NCBI RefSeq assembly: GCF_002775205.1
Contig: NC_036454.1
Span: 12,420,882-12,484,881 of the forward strand
DNA: 64,000 bases
Direction of reading: 5' to 3'
Source of the DNA: Xiphophorus maculatus
Taxonomy: Eukaryota; Chordata; Actinopteri; Cyprinodontiformes; Poeciliidae
Positions within the stretch are counted from its first letter, which is position 1, and each line of letters begins with the position of its first letter. The notes below the pieces were generated by a model. The model saw only the letters and a program-made list of their open reading frames with translations, was not told where the DNA came from and searched no databases. Below are positions 50,835 through 64,000 of this stretch, one piece after another. The position numbers and the translations under genes are program-made.

Positions 50835-51702
50835 GTAAACCAAGTCGCTGTTAAAGAACAGAGAGCTCCGTGCCACTAACGGAGAACTTCCCGTTTCCGA
50901 GACTAAATTAGCGTGCAAGGGGCTTGTTGATGATGGGTAGGAAGTGGTCAAGTATTAAAATTATGCTGTGGTTATGATAACTTGTGCTGGAATGAACAGC
51001 GGCAGTTTTAGATATTTCAAAAGTTCATTCTGTGTGCGTTTCCGTTGATGACATTTGGTGTGAAATCTGGGGTAATAAACACGTAAAGACAGGACTGTTA
51101 GACTAGCAAGTTGCTAGCTTGTAGCACCTGTTAGCTACCTGTTTTATTGACTGAGGTATTTTTTTTAAAGATTGCCATATATTTATTTATCTAGTTGTTT
51201 TTCCCATGTTCATGTTGACAGTACCGTTATATTTTCTCTTCGTCCTCCCACGTTTTCATTTATTACCAGCTACTGACTGCTGAGCCGAAACTTGTTTCTA
51301 AGTTTGACTAGTAACTCATTAAACAGCGGTGGCAACATAAAATTAGGTGTGAACAGAGCTTCCATTGTTCTGCATTGGTCATTGGCATATTTATATAATT
51401 GATTTATCCTATATAGCCACACTTCCGTCGATAGAACAATGAAAACATTCTTTAAATAAATTTCTTTTAAAAAAAAAGGATAATGAAGAGAAATATATCC
51501 TTTCATAAAATGTACACACATTAAGGCACGTGAAGAGGACTTTTAGCTTGTTCAGCTAAGCAAAGGTGCATCCACTAAAATACACCAATTGCTCTATTAT
51601 TTATTATAACTTTTATTAGTACATAATTATTTGGGGTTCCCTCGTCTCCAAAAACCAATAAATTGGATGCATGAGGTTTGTCTTATGTGCACTTAATTTG
51701 TT

Positions 51703-51802
51703 TCTACTGTCAAACATCAATTTTGACAGTAGATCAAGATTTTATTTAAGCTGTACAGTATTGTCAAATTCCAACAAATATGCTGTCATATTTGACAGCA
51801 TA
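51703..51802. repeat. Two neighbouring perfect hairpins
   Basis: TCTACTGTCAAA (51703-51714) pairs with 51722-51733. TATGCTGTCA (51779-51788) pairs with 51793-51802. Both contain CTGTCA, so a small repeated segment is involved. Confidence 0.9.
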
Positions 51803-52574
51803 CTAAGTTTCAGCACAACTTAGTAATATACGGGAGTGACTAATTGATCATCATTTAAAGCACAACTGATGAAATCTAAATGCACATCTCCAAGGTGCTG
51901 TTTGTTGTTCTTCACGGTTTTGCAACCAAGCACTTCCAAACTGTATTGACTTTTTTCCAGTTCAAACATGAAGACAGATTTGAACAATGTTGCAGAAATA
52001 CAAGTACGTACTATGTAACTAAGAATATTGCCAATTTGTCAGTTATTTGTTTCAAGTTTAAACTCATTTATTGCATAGGTTTGTAACACACTTTGATATA
52101 TCTCAGGAATTTATTTCTGTTAATTGTGGATTATGGTTTACAAATTCAGTTTCTAGTAAAGTTACATAAGATATAAAGAGGATTCAACAAAAAAACGTAA
52201 CCTACGTCTCAGATGTGAAAACACCCTAAAAACCCCAAACTTTTGAAGACCAAGATGGAAAGTAGTTGATCAAAAGAATTGGGAAAATGTACTTCTTTTA
52301 TTAGATGTTCTTAGATCTACTCATCACCCTTTTGAACAAAACTAGACTTCTTTGATTGCTTCATTAGAATATTGCATGTTTATTCTTAAGCAGAAAAAAT
52401 ACAATTTTTTAATTAATTAAATTTATTTTTTAAACTAAATACTGTGTACTTTAAACATGTGCAACTCTTTAGCCACAAGTTCCTAAACACTGTTGCTCTA
52501 ACTAGACTAATTGACACCTTACCCATGTGACTTGTATTTTTTAGTAACTATTGCTTTTTTAATGTAATAAATTT

Positions 52575-52609
52575 AGTCATTATTGTTTGCTATTAAAACA
52601 ATAATGACT
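52575..52609. repeat. Perfect 13-bp hairpin
   Basis: AGTCATTATTGTT (52575-52587) pairs perfectly with 52597-52609 around a 9-nt loop. Confidence 0.92.
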
Positions 52610-53322
52610 ACTGTACTGTAGAAAATACAAGATACATTTTCCAGCGTTGCTTCTGGATCCAACAAAATACATTCTAGTAACATGCATGACCTTCCTTTGA
52701 CTGTGATGATACTGTTACAGTAATAGTAATTTTTTTTTAATATAATCTGTTGAGATTGTTATTTTTAATCAACTAGAGTTTGATGTCCAGCATGTAGTGC
52801 ACATTAGCCTAAAATATTAAAATTTGTTTCTGTGCTTTGGTTGATTCTTTTTCAAGATTTTTATTGTTGTCGTGTGTCTTCCGTTGTTTTCTTCTCAAAA
52901 AGGATTATGATAATCTTTGAAAGCTTTGTATTCATCAGGCTCTCACTAAACTGCTTAAAACCAGAATTCAGATTAAAGACACTGATCATTTGTAATCCCT
53001 GGTGGAGGGACTGTCTGCACACACTACAAGCATAAGCTGGCTTTGTTGGTTTGTAAATTGATGATCTGCATGTAATTAACAAACTAAACAAACCTCAGAT
53101 TGCGATGGCTGCAGAACAATGATTATGATGGCATTTGTTTTCTCACAAGCCATGTATGCATTGTCAGCCAAAAAGATTTTGTTTACATCAGAACTGCTTT
53201 CATTTGCTGACGATTTTTATAATTGTTAAAGAAAACAATGGATCCGTCTGGTAAACTTTGTCTTTTTTTTAACCACAGAAAGTTTCCGTCAGTGCTCCTT
53301 CCGAGATCATTGACAGTCCACC

Positions 53323-62857
<9,535 letters not shown>

Positions 62858-64000
62858 AAGTCTACATCTACACATCCTCAAAGTGGCCAGTGTCATGGTG
62901 GACCCCCTTCCCCTTCTTTCATTTTTCACCCCAATTTTTTTTTTCACTGAAACAGTTGCTGATGCAAACATTAGTTTGTGTCAAAGCTGTTGCACTGGAT
63001 CTGTGAGAACTGGAGACTAGAGACAGACTGTAGAAGGAGCCACGGCTTCTCTTCACAAGTTAATACTGTTTTAATGTCAACTAGAGGGCCACCTGGTGGT
63101 GGAAAGGTGCAGTGTGTGATACCTAGTGAAATTTAAATACCCTTTACATTTTTTCTTCGTTTGAAAGTAGAAAAAATGTGATAGTGTTATTTTTGTTTAT
63201 TTACATTTTATGTCCCGCAAAACTTTGATCAAACACTTTAAACACCTCGATAGCAATTTTGTAAGAGAAAACAAGAAATACTGCAACTATTTTAGTTTAA
63301 AATGTGAATCTTTAACAAAACGGTTAGACATATAGTTATTGTTTTCAATACATCCTTTTTTTTAAACATAAGAATACATTGGCTACTGAGTAATTGCCCT
63401 AATTCTATGAAAACAGATTTCACCAGGTATCTGACAGAATAAATGTAACCCAATTGTTGTCTGCACTCCAAATGAACAACTATTTATTAAGCACAAATTT
63501 CGTTCAAACTTTTTAACTGCATGCAGATATTTCAACCAATGTTGTGTTAACACTCCTTTAGTAATTTTATATTAAATTATCCATCATCTTAAAACATTTC
63601 CTTGAAGAAAATATATTACCCGTATTAGTATAACATTATAGAATATACATTATTTTCTTAAGGTAATGTGCACTTTTTGACTCCATATTTATGATCATTT
63701 CTTTTTAAACTTTAATATCTCTCTTTTTTGTTCACATACAATCGAGCAAGTTGAGAATCTAGGCTTTTTTTTAACCCCAGAGATGGCCACAGAGATTAAA
63801 ATTGCAGCTCACAGCAATTTATTTTTCAGCTAAATACAGCAGAAAAATATATATAGTATTGCTAAAAGTCAAAATGATAAAGATGATTTACCACTTATGA
63901 AATACATAAACAAATATCCAGATTTTCACAGATGGAATAACTGTACAAATACACACAAGTACAAATATAATAAACCTTGTTTATTATAAAACAAAGTGTC
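62858..64000 (+). other. me2: me2 3' UTR and downstream flank
   Basis: Non-coding sequence follows the me2 stop. A canonical AATAAA lies at 63438-63443. AT-rich DNA without recognised genes continues to the window end. Confidence 0.55.

Larger units (their letters stand above)
50835..53278 (+). other. me2: me2 intron 1 (presumed)
   Basis: AT-rich and non-coding. It carries perfect hairpins at 51703-51733 (12 bp), 51779-51802 (10 bp) and 52575-52609 (13 bp). The acceptor TTTAACCACAG|AAAG is at 53278/53279. Confidence 0.5.

Overview
This is a window of a ray-finned (teleost) fish nuclear genome. Genes are split by short GT-AG introns. The non-coding DNA is AT-rich and holds fish-type hAT and Tc1 transposon debris. 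One gene encodes Tetraspanin-36, a family member known from fish. Five protein-coding genes can be read with confidence, and every exon join below was checked for reading frame.

Layout. (1) 452-3287, minus strand: mpeg1 (perforin-2), two coding exons, 703 codons, with a PU.1/IRF-type composite site just upstream. (2) 6353-6865, minus: a single-exon linker histone H1 whose promoter abuts four diverged ~600-bp tandem repeats (about 6972-9200). (3) 9200-12240: intergenic, with one unrecognised 90-aa reading frame at 10424. (4) 12407-20197, plus: tspan36, seven coding exons, 243 aa, with an M-box-like E-box pair upstream. (5) 21-30 kb: intergenic, with a 2.2-kb hAT element, Tc1 and SINE/LINE-like fragments and a small hAT MITE. 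(6) About 29990-50023, plus: mapk4 (ERK4), a probable untranslated first exon, eight coding exons (33140-46542, 725 aa) and a long 3' UTR. (7) About 50580-63443, plus: me2, mitochondrial NAD-linked malic enzyme, fourteen coding exons (53323-62857, 582 aa). mapk4 followed by me2 in the same orientation matches the human 18q21 order, which supports both assignments.

The genes do not form one pathway. mpeg1 is a phagocyte pore-forming effector, H1 compacts chromatin, tspan36 is a membrane scaffold, mapk4 is an atypical kinase and me2 is a mitochondrial metabolic enzyme.

The most unusual signal is not a gene. The non-coding DNA carries many perfect or near-perfect short inverted repeats with 10-23 bp arms and 1-9 nt loops. 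At least thirteen have perfect arms of 12 bp or more, where well under one or two would be expected by chance. Several sit end to end in chains (18882-18977, 23103-23151, 49571-49644, 61280-61341). One longer case has 42-bp arms with a single mismatch (35179-35292). Replication template switching fits this pattern and is offered as inference. A second notable feature is a decayed duplicate of an me2 exon with an in-frame stop (61934), a possible poison exon.
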